From positions 1 through 64,000 of the forward strand of contig NZ_AJWX01000011.1 of assembly GCF_000263855.1 (NCBI RefSeq): 64,000 bases of DNA, in the 5' to 3' direction. The number at the start of each line of letters is the position of its first letter. Position 1 is the stretch's first letter. The notes under the pieces were generated by a model, which worked only from the letters and a program-made list of their open reading frames with translations, had not been told where the DNA came from and did no database searches. Origin of the DNA: Pseudomonas sp. M47T1. GTDB taxonomy: Bacteria; Pseudomonadota; Gammaproteobacteria; Pseudomonadales; Pseudomonadaceae. This document shows positions 9,710 through 19,360 of the stretch, in pieces. Made by a program: the position numbers and the translations under genes.

Positions 9710-11419
9710 TTAAAGAAGGAATTCGAGGCGCAAGTACACCGGGGCTTCGCTGTCGGCCAACGCCGCCGGCCGCTCCAGGGAATGGGCCAGGGTGACGCTG
9801 AAGGTCAGGTGCTGGCCGCGGGCAAACAGCTCCAGCGAGTCGCTGGACACGCGGCCGTGTTGGTCGCCGGCGTGCTGGGTGTCGCTGATCACGCCCTGGT
9901 CGTAGCCGATGTCGCTGCCGTATTCGCTGAACACCGGTTGCAGCCACGCCCAGGCCACGGGGCGGCTCCAGCGCAGGTCGTTGCGCCAGTAGCCGCCGCT
10001 GTCGCCGCTCAGGTTTTCGTCCTTGTAGCCGCGAATCGACGACTCGCCGCCCAGGCTCATGCGCTGGGCGCTGAACAGCACGTCTTCGCTGTGCTGCCCG
10101 GTGGCCAGGCTGGTGAAGCTGAACGACTCGCCCCACAGCTTGAACGGCTGCAGGTAGCTGGCCGTGGCGGTGTATTTGCGGTAGCGCGCGGTGGGGTCGG
10201 CGGGGCCCGGGTCGTGGTCGCCCTGGGCGTCGAGGGCGCCGATGCCTTGTTGCATGCCCAAGTCCAGGTTGAGGAACGCGCCGCCGATGCGTCGACCGTG
10301 GTTAAAGCCGTAGTGCAGCTCGGTGATGCGGTTGCTGCTGCCGTCCAGGCGGCTGCCGGCCACGTAGTTGTTGGTGGCCAGGTGGGACAGGCCCAGGCTC
10401 AGTGAGGTCTTGCTGAGGGCGTCGCGGTAGATCACCCGCTCGGCCTTGAACTGGTGGGTGGCGCTGTCGCCGCTTTGCTTGAAATCGAAACCGTTGGCCT
10501 CGGCCAGGGAGCGGTAGTCGCTCTGGTTGTAGCTGTAGGTGAAGTTCCACCAGCCGTACGGCAGGTTGTAGGTGAGGCCGGCGTTGTGGCTGTTGTGCGG
10601 ATCGTCCGGGTGGGCGTCCTGGCCGCCGTTGAGGCTCAGCATGTCGGCCAGGCCCAGGGGGTTGTCCCAGTCCAGGCGCGAGCCCCATTGCCCCTGACCG
10701 GTGCTTTTCTGGCCTTCGTTGCTGCGCGACACCGACACGCGCCAGGGTTTGTGCGGCGTGTTGTTGACCTGCACGTCGGTGCTGCCCACGGATTGGCCGG
10801 GCACCAGGGCCATCTGCGCCTGGTTGGACGGCAGGCGGTTGAGCTGGTCGACCAGTTGTTCCACTTGGCGCAGGTTCAACACTTCACCAGGGTGGCCGGG
10901 AAAGCCCATGTTCAGTTCGCGCTGGGTCAGGCCACTGCCCTGCCCTGGCTTGAGGCTTTGCAGGTGACCTTCGATGACCTGCACGATCAAGTGGCCTTTG
11001 GACAGGTCTTGGGGCGGCAGGTAGGCACGGCTGGTGACCAGGCCCAGGGCGATGTAGCGGTCGGTGATGACCTTGAGCACTTCATTGAGCTGCGCCACGC
11101 CCAGGCATTGGTGCAGGTAGGGTTTGACCAGCGCCGGGCCGTCGGGCAGGTGGTCGGCGCCCTTGAGCTCGAGGGTATCGATCTGGAAACAACGGGTGCT
11201 GGTGGGCGCGGCCGGGGCCGTGGGGGCTGGCGCGGGCGCGGGCAGGTTCTGCAGGTCTTCCAGGCGCTTGCGCTGCTCGTCGAGCAGGCGGTCCTGGCGG
11301 TCGCGGATCAGGTCCTGATCACCGGGGCTGGGGCTGGCGGCAGCCTGTGCCAGAGGCATGGCGGCGGCCAGGGTAAATAGCAGAACAAGCCGGGCGGCAG
11401 GCGTCCTTGACCAGATCAC
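9710..11419 (-). CDS. TpsB outer-membrane transporter (ShlB/FhaC/HecB family)
   Basis: Outer-membrane beta-barrel of the Omp85 superfamily that recognises the TPS domain of the downstream exoprotein and exports it. 569 residues, the usual length. The GTG start at 11419 has AAGGA seven bases upstream. A signal peptide covers about residues 1-27 (LLFTLAAAMPLAQAAA). A charged N-terminal helix follows (LIRDRQDRLLDEQRKRLEDL), then two POTRA domains (about 75-240), then the barrel. The family motif appears as SSIRGYKDENLSGDSGGY (the VRGY/F loop motif), and the barrel ends in a terminal LEFLL beta-strand. It is first in the operon with tpsA. Assignment is firm; substrate specificity is inferred from adjacency. 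Confidence 0.95.
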   Translation of the reverse strand: MIWSRTPAARLVLLFTLAAAMPLAQAAASPSPGDQDLIRDRQDRLLDEQRKRLEDLQNLPAPAPAPTAPAAPTSTRCFQIDTLELKGADHLPDGPALVKPYLHQCLGVAQLNEVLKVITDRYIALGLVTSRAYLPPQDLSKGHLIVQVIEGHLQSLKPGQGSGLTQRELNMGFPGHPGEVLNLRQVEQLVDQLNRLPSNQAQMALVPGQSVGSTDVQVNNTPHKPWRVSVSRSNEGQKSTGQGQWGSRLDWDNPLGLADMLSLNGGQDAHPDDPHNSHNAGLTYNLPYGWWNFTYSYNQSDYRSLAEANGFDFKQSGDSATHQFKAERVIYRDALSKTSLSLGLSHLATNNYVAGSRLDGSSNRITELHYGFNHGRRIGGAFLNLDLGMQQGIGALDAQGDHDPGPADPTARYRKYTATASYLQPFKLWGESFSFTSLATGQHSEDVLFSAQRMSLGGESSIRGYKDENLSGDSGGYWRNDLRWSRPVAWAWLQPVFSEYGSDIGYDQGVISDTQHAGDQHGRVSSDSLELFARGQHLTFSVTLAHSLERPAALADSEAPVYLRLEFLL

Positions 11420-11443
11420 AATCGCGTCCTTGGGTGGTGTATC

Positions 11444-11461
11444 GCAATTTTTTACAATTGC
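11444..11461. promoter_or_regulatory. AT-rich inverted repeat upstream of tpsB
   Basis: GCAATT, six bases (TTTTAC), AATTGC form a perfect 6-bp inverted repeat 25 bp upstream of the GTG start of tpsB, inside an AT-rich stretch (11440-11530) that probably holds the tpsB-tpsA promoter. It may be an operator; no regulator for it is visible nearby. Confidence 0.3.
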
Positions 11462-11601
11462 TTACATTTCGAAAGGGCGCGATATTGAAATGCCATCATT
11501 CTGGCGTCAAATTAACAAAAACTCAGGTTTGTCATGAAACTATCCTGTAGCAGTTGCCGACGGCTGCGTCTTGCGATGCGGTGTGCCAGTCAGCACGCAG
11601 C

Positions 11602-11634
11602 GCCTGTAGCGCGGCTTGCGCCGCTGCTACAGGC
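11602..11634. repeat. Extragenic palindrome
   Basis: GCCTGTAGC-GCGGC, loop TTGC, then GCCGC-T-GCTACAGGC form a near-perfect 14-bp stem between the tpsB promoter region and the end of the enoyl-CoA hydratase gene. The CTGTAGC/GCTACAG arms are typical of Pseudomonas extragenic palindromes. There is no T-run, so I do not call it a terminator. Confidence 0.6.
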
Positions 11635-11678
11635 ACCATGGGCGCCCCGCAGTAGCGGCCGCGCCGGTGCTGCATCAT

Positions 11679-12452
11679 TTACCGCCCCTTGAAGCGCGCC
11701 TCGCGCTTGGCGATGAACGCCGCCATGCCTTCTTTCTGGTCGTCGGTGGCGAAGGCGGCATGGAACACGCGCCGCTCGAAGCGCACGCCTTCGCTGAGGC
11801 TGACTTCGAACGCGCGGTTGACGCTTTCCTTGACCATCATGGCCACCGGCAAGGACTTGGCGGCGATTTGCGCCGCAGTGTTCAGGGCTTCTTCCAGCAA
11901 CTGCGCGGCGGGCACGATACGCGCGACGATACCGGCGCGTTCAGCTTCCACCGCGTCCATCAGGCGGCCGGTGAGGCACAGTTCCATGGCCTTGGCCTTG
12001 CCCACCGCGCGGGTCAGGCGCTGGGTGCCGCCCATGCCGGGCAACACGCCGAGCTTGATTTCCGGCTGGCCGAACTTGGCGGTGTCGGCGGCCAGGATGA
12101 AGTCGCACATCAAGGCCAGCTCGCAACCGCCGCCCAAGGCAAAGCCGGCCACGGCGGCGATCATCGGCGTGCGGCGGTTGGCGATGCGGTCGGTTTCGCT
12201 GAACAGGTCGTCCAGGTAGATCTGCGGGTAGGTGCGCTCGGCCATTTCCTTGATATCGGCACCGGCGGCGAAGGCCTTGGCCGAGCCGGTGATGACGATG
12301 CAGCCGATGTCGCGGTCGGCGTCCAGTTGGTCCAGCGCCAGGTTCAGTTCACTGATCAATTGGGCATTGAGGGCGTTGAGCGCCTCGGGCCGGTTGAGGG
12401 TGATAAGGCCGACACGGCCGCGGGTTTCCAGCAGCAGGGTTTGATACGCCAT
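11679..12452 (-). CDS. Enoyl-CoA hydratase
   Basis: Crotonase-fold enzyme that hydrates 2-enoyl-CoA to 3-hydroxyacyl-CoA in beta-oxidation. 257 residues from the ATG at 12452, which has GGAGAA seven bases upstream; the frame stays open further but lacks family homology there. Visible motifs are [10 protein letters not shown], the first oxyanion-hole segment [14 protein letters not shown], the second [17 protein letters not shown], and [13 protein letters not shown] with the catalytic glutamate position. It is the last gene of a co-directional cluster (SDR, thiolase, acyl-CoA dehydrogenase, this gene) behind an AraC regulator, 16 bp after the dehydrogenase stop. The order resembles the fadB2x-fadAx-ACAD-fadB1x cluster of P. 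putida, linked to isoleucine/short branched-chain acid breakdown; that substrate assignment is inference. Confidence 0.92.
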   Translation of the reverse strand: MAYQTLLLETRGRVGLITLNRPEALNALNAQLISELNLALDQLDADRDIGCIVITGSAKAFAAGADIKEMAERTYPQIYLDDLFSETDRIANRRTPMIAAVAGFALGGGCELALMCDFILAADTAKFGQPEIKLGVLPGMGGTQRLTRAVGKAKAMELCLTGRLMDAVEAERAGIVARIVPAAQLLEEALNTAAQIAAKSLPVAMMVKESVNRAFEVSLSEGVRFERRVFHAAFATDDQKEGMAAFIAKREARFKGR

Positions 12453-12468
12453 CGTAGCGTTCTCCGTC

Positions 12469-13596
12469 TTATAAGTTGCGCGCAATGACCATCCGCTGAA
12501 TGTCGCTGGTGCCTTCGTAGATCTGACAGATGCGCACGTCGCGGTAAATGCGTTCCAGCGGAAAGTCATTGAGATAACCATAGCCACCCAGGGTCTGCAA
12601 CGCGTCCGAGCAAACCTTTTCGGCCATTTCCGAGGCGAACAGCTTGGCCATGGACGCTTCCACCAGCGCCGGTTGGCCGGCGTCACGCAGGGCCGCCGCG
12701 TGGTAGACCATTTGCCGGGCGACGCTGATCTGGGTGTGCATGTCGGCCAGGCGGAAGGCCACGGCCTGGTGTTCGATCAATGCCTTGCCAAAGCTTTGCC
12801 GCTCGCAAGCGTAGTCACGGGCCGCCTCAAAGGCGGCGCGGGCCATGCCCACGGCCTGGGCGGCGATGCCGATGCGGCCGCCTTCCAAATTGGCCAGGGC
12901 GATCTTGTAGCCCTGCCCTTCGCTGCCCAATAGGTTGGCGGTGGGCACGCGCAGGTCCTCGAACACCAGTTGGCAGGTGTCGGAGGCGTGCAGGCCGAGT
13001 TTTTCCTCGACGCGCACCACCTGGTAGCCGGGGCTGTCGGTGGGCACGATGAAGGCGCTGATGCCGCGCTTGCCCGCCTCGGCGTCGGTGACGGCGAAGA
13101 CGATGGTCATGCCGGCGTTGCGGCCCGAAGTGATGAACTGCTTGCTGCCGTTGATCACGTAGTGGTCGCCGTCACGGCGGGCGCGGGTGCGCAGGTTGCT
13201 GGCGTCAGAACCGGCCTGGGCCTCGGTGAGGGCAAAGGCGCCGAGCATGGCGCCGGTGGCCAGTGGTTCCAGGTACTGGGCCTTCTGCGCCTGGGTGCCA
13301 AAGTTGAGGATGGGCACGCAGCCCACCGAGTTGTGCACGCTCATGATGGTGGAGCACGAGCCGTCACCGGCGGCGATTTCTTCCAGGGCAATGGCGTAGG
13401 CCAGGTAGCCCGTGTCGCTGCCGCCCCACTGCTCCGGCACCAACATGCCGAAGAAACCCAGCTCGGCCATTTCGGCCAGGGCTTCGCGGGGAAAGGTGTG
13501 GTCGCGGTCCCACTGCGCGGAAAACGGCCGCAGGCGCTCCTGGGCGAACTGGCGGGCGGCGTCGCTGATCTGGCGTTGTTCGTCATTGGCTAGCAT
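12469..13596 (-). CDS. Acyl-CoA dehydrogenase (short/branched-chain type)
   Basis: FAD enzyme that oxidises acyl-CoA to 2-enoyl-CoA and passes electrons to ETF. 375 residues, the normal family length. Typical features in order: N-terminal helical domain ([18 protein letters not shown]), flavin-binding segment [25 protein letters not shown], the C-terminal helical domain with [14 protein letters not shown], and the signatures [20 protein letters not shown] and [14 protein letters not shown], which include the catalytic glutamate region. It lies 9 bp after the thiolase stop and 16 bp before the hydratase start, so it is co-transcribed with both. Together with the SDR these give all four steps of one beta-oxidation turn. 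Confidence 0.93.
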   Translation of the reverse strand: MLANDEQRQISDAARQFAQERLRPFSAQWDRDHTFPREALAEMAELGFFGMLVPEQWGGSDTGYLAYAIALEEIAAGDGSCSTIMSVHNSVGCVPILNFGTQAQKAQYLEPLATGAMLGAFALTEAQAGSDASNLRTRARRDGDHYVINGSKQFITSGRNAGMTIVFAVTDAEAGKRGISAFIVPTDSPGYQVVRVEEKLGLHASDTCQLVFEDLRVPTANLLGSEGQGYKIALANLEGGRIGIAAQAVGMARAAFEAARDYACERQSFGKALIEHQAVAFRLADMHTQISVARQMVYHAAALRDAGQPALVEASMAKLFASEMAEKVCSDALQTLGGYGYLNDFPLERIYRDVRICQIYEGTSDIQRMVIARNL

Positions 13597-13605
13597 GGCG
13601 GCTCC

Positions 13606-14793
13606 TTAATACAGGCATTCGATGGCCACGGCCGTGGCTTCGCCGCCGCCGATGCAGATAGCGGCAATGCCGCGTTGCAGGCGGCGTTGGCGCAGGGCAT
13701 GGATCAGGGTGACGAGAATGCGTGCGCCCGAGGCGCCGATGGGGTGGCCCAGGGCGCAGGCACCGCCGTGCACGTTGACTTTGGCGTGGGGCAGGTCCAG
13801 CGCCTGCTGGGTCACCAGGGTGACTACGGCGAAGGCTTCGTTGATCTCGAACAGGTCGACCTCGGCCAGGTCCCAGCCGGTGCGCTGTACCAGGCGCTGG
13901 ATGGCGCCGATGGGCGCAGTGGGGAACAGCCCCGGGGCGTCGGCAAAGGCGGCGTGGCCATGAATGACCGCCAGAGGCGTCAGGCCGCGGCTCAGCGCTT
14001 CACTCTGGCGCATCAGCACCAGGGCGGCGGCGCCATCGGAGATGGAACTGGAGTTGGCCGCCGTCACCGTGCCGCCGTCGCGAAACGCCGGCTTCAGGCT
14101 GGGGATCTTGTCCAGGCGTGCCTTGGGCGGTTGTTCGTCATCGCTGATCAGGCGCGATTCCTTGCCCACCTGCACGGTCAGCGGCACGATCTCGGCCTTG
14201 AACTGGCCGCCGCTGATGGCTTGCTGCGCGCGGGTCAGCGAGGCGATGGCGAAGTCGTCCTGCTGCTGGCGGTTGAAGCCGTTGGCCTGGGCGCAGTCTT
14301 CGGCGAAGGTGCCCATCAGCCGGCCGGGTTCGTAGGCGTCTTCCAGGCCGTCGAGGAACATGTGGTCCAGCACCCGGCCGTGGCCCATGCGGTAGCCGCT
14401 GCGGGCCTTGTCCAGCAGGTAGGGGGCGTTGGACATGCTTTCCATGCCGCCGGCCACCACCACAGAAGCGCTGCCGGCCAGCAACTGGTCATGGCCGAGG
14501 ATGACCGCCTGCATGCCCGAGCCGCACATCTTGTTAAGGGTGGTGCACGGTGTGGCCTGGCTGAGCCCGGCGCCCAGGGCGGCCTGGCGCGCGGGGGCCT
14601 GGCCCTGGCCTGCGGGCAGTACGCAGCCCATCAGCACTTGGTCTACGGCGTCGCCCAACAGGTGGGCGCGGCTGACGGCGGCGCGGATGGCCTCGCTGCC
14701 CAACTGGAACGCGGTCAGGGTTTTCAAGTCGCCCTGCAATCCGCCCATGGGCGTGCGCACGGCGCTGACGATAACAACCGGATCGTGGTTCAT
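13606..14793 (-). CDS. Acetyl-CoA C-acyltransferase (thiolase)
   Basis: Type II thiolase that cleaves 3-ketoacyl-CoA with CoA, releasing acetyl-CoA (or propionyl-CoA from branched substrates). I chose the ATG at 14793 because AAGGAG lies six bases upstream; an in-frame ATG at 14808 overlaps the SDR stop and has no such site. 395 residues. The nucleophile cysteine lies in TLNKMCGSGMQAVILGHDQL, the NEAFAVV motif follows, then the GGACALGHPIGASGARI histidine and the C-terminal IGGGEATAVAIE region, where the active-site cysteine position reads AICIGGG. It is coupled to the SDR upstream and the acyl-CoA dehydrogenase downstream. Confidence 0.94.
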   Translation of the reverse strand: MNHDPVVIVSAVRTPMGGLQGDLKTLTAFQLGSEAIRAAVSRAHLLGDAVDQVLMGCVLPAGQGQAPARQAALGAGLSQATPCTTLNKMCGSGMQAVILGHDQLLAGSASVVVAGGMESMSNAPYLLDKARSGYRMGHGRVLDHMFLDGLEDAYEPGRLMGTFAEDCAQANGFNRQQQDDFAIASLTRAQQAISGGQFKAEIVPLTVQVGKESRLISDDEQPPKARLDKIPSLKPAFRDGGTVTAANSSSISDGAAALVLMRQSEALSRGLTPLAVIHGHAAFADAPGLFPTAPIGAIQRLVQRTGWDLAEVDLFEINEAFAVVTLVTQQALDLPHAKVNVHGGACALGHPIGASGARILVTLIHALRQRRLQRGIAAICIGGGEATAVAIECLY

Positions 14794-14804
14794 GAGGGGC
14801 TCCT

Positions 14805-15572
14805 TCATTTGGCGGCCATGCGCAGGGCGCCGTCCAGGCGGATGACTTCGCCGTTGAGCAGGCGGTTTTCGACGATGTGGCGCACCAGCGCGGCGAACTC
14901 GGCGGGCTGGCCCAGGCGTGGCGGGAACGGCACGCCGGCGGCCAGGGAGGCGCGCACTTCATCGCCCATGCCGGCCATCATCGGCGTTTCGACAATGCCC
15001 GGGGCAATGGTCATGACGCGGATGCCGAAGCGTGCCAGCTCGCGCGCGGCCGGCAGGGTGAGGCTGACGATGGCGCCCTTGGACGCGGCGTACGCGGCCT
15101 GGCCTATCTGGCCGTCGTAGGCAGCGATGGAGGCGGTGTTGATGATGACCCCGCGCTCGCCGTCCTCGCCGGGCTCGCCCTCGGCCATGACGGCGGCGGC
15201 CAGGCGCATCAGGTTGAAACTGCCGACCACGTTGATGTCGAGAATGCGACTGAAACTGTCCAGGGCATGAGGGCCCTGCTTGCCAAGGATTTTCTCGCCG
15301 GTGACCACGCCCGCGCAGTTGACCAGGCCGTGCAGGCCGCCAAAGGTGCTGACGGCCAGTTGCACTGCGGCCTGGGCCTGGTCTTCGCGGCGGATATCGG
15401 CCACTGCGGGCCGGGTGTGTTCACCCAGGCGCTGGGCCTGGGCGGCGACGGCGTCGGCGTTCATGTCCACCAGCACCACGTTGGCACCGCCGCCGGCCAG
15501 CATCTGCGCGGTGGCAGCGCCCAGCCCCGAGGCGGCGCCGCTGACCAGAAATGTCCTGCCTGCAATCTGCAT
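14805..15572 (-). CDS. 3-hydroxyacyl-CoA dehydrogenase-type short-chain dehydrogenase
   Basis: NAD-dependent SDR, closest in style to type-2 3-hydroxyacyl-CoA dehydrogenases (HSD17B10-like), which oxidise 3-hydroxyacyl-CoA, including the 2-methyl form from isoleucine. 255 residues from the ATG at 15572, preceded by AAGGAAG. The Rossmann motif [11 protein letters not shown] is near residue 11. NCAG, the catalytic serine in [10 protein letters not shown] and the YAASKGA tyrosine-lysine pair are all present, as is the PGIVETPMM loop. It is first of the four beta-oxidation genes and lies 76 bp downstream of the AraC regulator. No acyl-CoA synthetase lies between regulator and operon. Confidence 0.9.
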   Translation of the reverse strand: MQIAGRTFLVSGAASGLGAATAQMLAGGGANVVLVDMNADAVAAQAQRLGEHTRPAVADIRREDQAQAAVQLAVSTFGGLHGLVNCAGVVTGEKILGKQGPHALDSFSRILDINVVGSFNLMRLAAAVMAEGEPGEDGERGVIINTASIAAYDGQIGQAAYAASKGAIVSLTLPAARELARFGIRVMTIAPGIVETPMMAGMGDEVRASLAAGVPFPPRLGQPAEFAALVRHIVENRLLNGEVIRLDGALRMAAK

Positions 15573-15648
15573 GGAGCGCTTCCTTATTGTTGTGAGCGTC
15601 TCCTTGAAATATGGCCCCGGGGCGGGCAACCGGCAATGGTCAGAGCGC

Positions 15649-16698
15649 TCAGCCGGGCTGAGCAGTTTGGCCAGTGCCGCCCAGGATCAACTGGCGGTAG
15701 TGCCCGGGGCTGGCGCCGGACCATTTGCGAAAGGCTTTATAGAAGGAACTGGCGTCGGCAAAACCCAGCTGCGCGGCGATGGTTTCGAACGACAGCTGCG
15801 CATCGGCCAGCCAGACGATGGCCAGTTCGCGGCGCACGCTGTCCTTGATCTGCTGCCAGGTTTGCCCTTCCTCGGCCAGGCGGCGGCGCAGGGTGGCGGT
15901 TGACAGGTGCCAGTGACGCGCCATGTCTTCGGCCTCTGGCCAGTCGTGGGGGCGCAGCTGGCGCAGGTGCTGGCGAATGCGCCGGGCCAGGCTGTCGGGG
16001 TCGCGGTACTTGACCAGGATGTTGGCCGGCGCGCGATTGAGGAAGCGTTGTAATTCCTGGGGCGTGCGCCGCACGGGCAGGTCGAGGCAGTCGGCGGCGA
16101 AGATGATGCGCGTGCGCGGGCGGTCGAAGCGCAGGTTGTGGGAGAACATCACCCGGTAGTCGTCGCAGTAGTCGGGCGCCGGGCCGCGCAGTTCCACGGC
16201 CAGGATCGGTATGCGCCGCCCGGCCAGCCAGCAAGCCACGCCGTGGAGGATCATCCAGTAGGTGAAATAGGTGAACGCCCGGCGTGGTGGCAGCGCGCTG
16301 TCGTCGATGACGATTTCGGCCAGGCTCTGCTGGCGCAGCAGGTGCGCGGGCAGGTCTTCAAGCATTAACGACAGAAAGCCCAGGGCCGCGTCCAGGGCCG
16401 TGGCCACCGTGGGTTGGGCCATGGCGCAGCGGCACAGGAAGGCCAGGCTGCCGGAGCGCAAGGGGCGCGGGTCCATGCCGAAGAATTCGTCGTCGGTGCG
16501 CCGGGCAATCAGGCGCCACAGGCGTGAATACAGCAGCACCGGTACGCGGGCGTCGTTGGCGTGCAACAGCGCAGGCTCGAGGCCGACTTCCTGCAGGATG
16601 GCCACGGCGTCGACGCCGCTCTGCCGAAGGGCTTCGCGCACCATGTGCACGGAGATGGTGTCTTTTTGCGCCATGGAACTGCTCGACGGTTTGAACAT
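15649..16698 (-). CDS. AraC-family transcriptional regulator
   Basis: 349 residues: an N-terminal Arabinose_bd/OruR-like ligand domain (about 20-210) and a C-terminal double helix-turn-helix (about 240-340) with [21 protein letters not shown] and the second-helix signature [32 protein letters not shown]. This architecture matches regulators of amino-acid and fatty-acid catabolism such as OruR and MmsR. It reads in the same direction as the beta-oxidation genes, directly in front of them, so it is the likely local activator. The upstream gap (16699-16800) is shared with the divergent hydrolase gene at 16801, which it might also control. Confidence 0.9.
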   Translation of the reverse strand: MFKPSSSSMAQKDTISVHMVREALRQSGVDAVAILQEVGLEPALLHANDARVPVLLYSRLWRLIARRTDDEFFGMDPRPLRSGSLAFLCRCAMAQPTVATALDAALGFLSLMLEDLPAHLLRQQSLAEIVIDDSALPPRRAFTYFTYWMILHGVACWLAGRRIPILAVELRGPAPDYCDDYRVMFSHNLRFDRPRTRIIFAADCLDLPVRRTPQELQRFLNRAPANILVKYRDPDSLARRIRQHLRQLRPHDWPEAEDMARHWHLSTATLRRRLAEEGQTWQQIKDSVRRELAIVWLADAQLSFETIAAQLGFADASSFYKAFRKWSGASPGHYRQLILGGTGQTAQPG

Positions 16699-16800
16699 CC
16701 CATCCTAACAGTGATTGATGTTGAGGCCACGGGCCTGACACGGCAATAGCCATCAGAGTAAAGTCACCGGCTGTTTGTTTTCATATGGCGAGGACGCCTC

Positions 16801-17808
16801 ATGCTTCGTGTGTCTGCACTGTTTCTTTCCTGCCTGCTGGCCGTAGGCGCACACGCCGCTGCCGACCAGGCGCCGGTCTACGGCCAGGAGCTGCAAGGCT
16901 TCGACTACCCCTACCCGCTCAAGCATTTCGAATTCGAGTCCCAGGGCAAGTCCCTGCAAATGGGCTACATGGACGTGCCCGCCAGCGGCCACGCCAACGG
17001 CCAGACCGTGCTGCTGATGCACGGCAAGAACTTCTGCGCCGCCACCTGGGGCAGTTCCATCAAGGCGTTGACCAACGCCGGGTACCGGGTGGTGGCCGCC
17101 GACCAGATCGGCTTCTGCACCTCCAGCAAACCCGACTACTACCAGTACAGCTTCCAGCAACTGGCCAACAACACCCACGCGCTGTTGGCCTCGCTGGGCG
17201 TAGACAAGGTCACGGTGCTGGGCCATTCCACCGGCGGCATGCTCGCCACCCGCTATGCCCTGTTGTACCCCAACCAGGTGCAGCGCCTGGCCATGGTCAA
17301 CCCTATTGGCCTGGAAGACTGGAAGGCCTTGGGCGTGCCCTACCGCACCGTGGACCAGTGGTTCGCCCGCGAGGCCAAGCTGAATGCCGACGGCATCCGC
17401 AACTACGAGCGCAGCACCTATTATGCCGGCCGCTGGAAGCCGGAATTCGAGCAGTGGGTGACCATGCTGGCGGGCCTGAATGCCGGCCCCGGGCACAACC
17501 TGGTGGCGTGGAACTCGGCGCTGATCTACGACATGATCTTCACCCAGCCGGTGGTCTACGAGTTCAAGAACTTGCAGATGCCGACGCTGTTGATGATCGG
17601 CGACGCCGACACCACGGCCATCGGCAGCGACGTTGCCCCGCCCGAGGTCAAAGCCAGAATTGGACACTACGCGGTGCTGGGCAAGCAGGTCAGCCAGATG
17701 ATCCCGCACAGCACCCTGATCGAATTCCACGGCCTGGGCCATGCCCCGCAAATGGAACAACCCGAGCAATTTCACAAGGCCCTGCTGGGCTGGCTGTCGA
17801 CTAACTGA
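16801..17808 (+). CDS. Secreted alpha/beta hydrolase
   Basis: 335 residues with a Sec-type signal peptide (LFLSCLLAVGAHAAA, about residues 1-21), so it probably acts in the periplasm. The alpha/beta-hydrolase core shows LLMHGKNFCAATW (oxyanion region), the nucleophile elbow GHSTGGMLATRY, an acid in IGDADTTA and the histidine in HGLGHAPQME. The elbow has Thr where many relatives have Met. The substrate is unknown. The start has GAGG eight bases upstream. The stop is 18 bp before the 2-hydroxyacid dehydrogenase gene, so the two form an operon, divergent from the AraC gene. A haloalkane dehalogenase- or ester hydrolase-like activity is possible, but nothing in the sequence decides this. Confidence 0.88.
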   Translation: MLRVSALFLSCLLAVGAHAAADQAPVYGQELQGFDYPYPLKHFEFESQGKSLQMGYMDVPASGHANGQTVLLMHGKNFCAATWGSSIKALTNAGYRVVAADQIGFCTSSKPDYYQYSFQQLANNTHALLASLGVDKVTVLGHSTGGMLATRYALLYPNQVQRLAMVNPIGLEDWKALGVPYRTVDQWFAREAKLNADGIRNYERSTYYAGRWKPEFEQWVTMLAGLNAGPGHNLVAWNSALIYDMIFTQPVVYEFKNLQMPTLLMIGDADTTAIGSDVAPPEVKARIGHYAVLGKQVSQMIPHSTLIEFHGLGHAPQMEQPEQFHKALLGWLSTN

Positions 17809-17826
17809 AACCAGGGAGCAAACGCC

Positions 17827-18774
17827 GTGCGCATAGCCGTGATCGATGACTGGCAGGACGTGGCCAGTGATGTGGTGGACTGGACGCCGTTGCAGGCGCT
17901 GGGCCAGGTGGACTTTGTGCCGGATTACCCGGCCGATACCGAAACGATGGTGGCGCGCCTGCTGCCCTACCAGGTGATCTGCGTGATGCGCGAGCGCACG
18001 CCGTTCGACGCGGCGCTGATCCGCGGCCTCGGCAACCTCAAGCTGCTGGTGACCGGCGGCATGCGCAATGCCGCCATCGACCTGGCCGCCGCCAACGCCC
18101 TGGGCGTGCAGGTAGTGGGCACCGACAGCTACAAGCATGCGGCGCCGGAGCTGACCTGGGCGCTGATCATGGCGGCCACCCGCAACCTGGTGGCCGAAGT
18201 GGCCTCGTTGCAGTCGGGCGGTTGGCAGATTGGCCTGGGCGGCGACCTGCACGGCAAGACCCTGGGCATCCTGGGGCTGGGCAGCATCGGCCAGAAGGTG
18301 GCGAACTTCGGCAAGGCGTTCGGCATGAACGTCATTGCCTGGAGCGAGAACCTCACCGCCGAACGGGCCGAAAGCGTGGGCGTGACCTGGGTCAGCAAGC
18401 AGGAACTGTTCGCCCAGGCCGACATTCTCAGCGTGCACCTGGTGCTCAGCGAGCGCAGCCGAGGCCTGGTGGACCGCGAGGCGTTGGGCTGGATGAAGCC
18501 CCGGGCGTTGCTGGTGAACACCGCGCGCGGGCCTATCGTGGACGAGGACGCACTGGTGGACGCGCTGAAGGCCAACCGCCTGGGCGGCGCGGCGCTGGAC
18601 GTGTTCAGCGTTGAACCGCTGCCGGCCGACCACCCCTTCCGTAGCCTGCCCAACGTGCTGGCCACACCTCACGTGGGCTACGTCAGCGCCAACAATTACC
18701 GGCTGTTCTACCGCCAGATGATCGAGGACATCCTGGCCTGGCACAGCGGCCAGCCCATCCGGCTACTGTCCTGA
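17827..18774 (+). CDS. D-2-hydroxyacid dehydrogenase family protein
   Basis: NAD(P)-dependent reductase/dehydrogenase of the D-isomer 2-hydroxyacid family. 315 residues from a GTG start with AGGGAG upstream. The nucleotide-binding motif GKTLGILGLGSIGQKVA is near residues 145-160. The signature NTARGPIVDEDALVDAL and the substrate arginine in that region follow, with the glutamate in VEPLPADHPF and the catalytic histidine in TPHVGYVS. The substrate (glyoxylate, phosphoglycerate-like or other 2-keto acid) cannot be told from sequence. It is co-transcribed with the upstream hydrolase. Its 3' end overlaps the convergent dinB-like gene by 12 bp. Confidence 0.9.
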   Translation: MRIAVIDDWQDVASDVVDWTPLQALGQVDFVPDYPADTETMVARLLPYQVICVMRERTPFDAALIRGLGNLKLLVTGGMRNAAIDLAAANALGVQVVGTDSYKHAAPELTWALIMAATRNLVAEVASLQSGGWQIGLGGDLHGKTLGILGLGSIGQKVANFGKAFGMNVIAWSENLTAERAESVGVTWVSKQELFAQADILSVHLVLSERSRGLVDREALGWMKPRALLVNTARGPIVDEDALVDALKANRLGGAALDVFSVEPLPADHPFRSLPNVLATPHVGYVSANNYRLFYRQMIEDILAWHSGQPIRLLS

Positions 18775-19350
18775 CCACACCTGGGCTTCGGTCCAGCCCA
18801 GCTCGGCGAAATCCTGGGCGCGCAGGTGCGCCTCGCCTTCGCAGAAAAATTCGTCGAGCTGGGGTGGCTTGACCTCGGTGTCGGCCAGCATGGCGTGCAC
18901 CTGGCCACGGTGGTGGATCTGGTGCTCGAACAGGTGCGACAGCAGGCGCAGGCGCGTGTCGCGCTGGGTGCGATCAGGCCGCAGGATGGTCACGTAGCGG
19001 GCCAGGCTGTCGTCCTTGAGCTGGCGGCAATAAGCAATCAGGCGATGATCGGCCTGGGCCTGTTCGCGGTGCAGGGCCAGGCAGGTATGGAACGGCTCTT
19101 CGGGTTCGAAAAAACGCAGGCTGTCCAGTTCCGGCGGCTCGCCAGCCTGCTCGCATTCCAGTGCCTGCAAGTAGAACCAGTCCACGGTGAGCAGGTGGTT
19201 TAGGGTAGCCCTTATCGACGGAAAGAAGCTGCTGCGCGGCGCCAGGAATTCGTCCTGGCTCAGTTGCAGGCAGGCCTTGTACAGCCGGTGATTGGCCCAA
19301 CCGTTGTTGTAGGCCATGCTCAGCAGGTGGTGGGACAAGGGGTCGGCCAC
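18763..19350 (-). CDS. DinB-family protein
   Basis: 195-residue four-helix-bundle protein of the DinB/YfiT superfamily, whose members bind a metal through three histidines and often act as thiol-dependent transferases or are damage-induced. Likely metal ligands are in TLNHLLTVDW and in FEHQIHHRGQVHAML. The start is GTG at 19350 with GAGGAG upstream. It lies 10 bp after the zapE stop and is probably co-transcribed with it. The specific reaction is unknown. Confidence 0.85.
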   Translation of the reverse strand: MADPLSHHLLSMAYNNGWANHRLYKACLQLSQDEFLAPRSSFFPSIRATLNHLLTVDWFYLQALECEQAGEPPELDSLRFFEPEEPFHTCLALHREQAQADHRLIAYCRQLKDDSLARYVTILRPDRTQRDTRLRLLSHLFEHQIHHRGQVHAMLADTEVKPPQLDEFFCEGEAHLRAQDFAELGWTEAQVWSGQ

Positions 19351-19360
19351 GGCGGTCTCC

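Noticed and set aside
16753..18744. 663-codon minus-strand frame
   Set aside because: It lies opposite the hydrolase and 2-hydroxyacid dehydrogenase genes, both with clear family motifs. The antisense translation is His/Gln/Val-rich without any motif.
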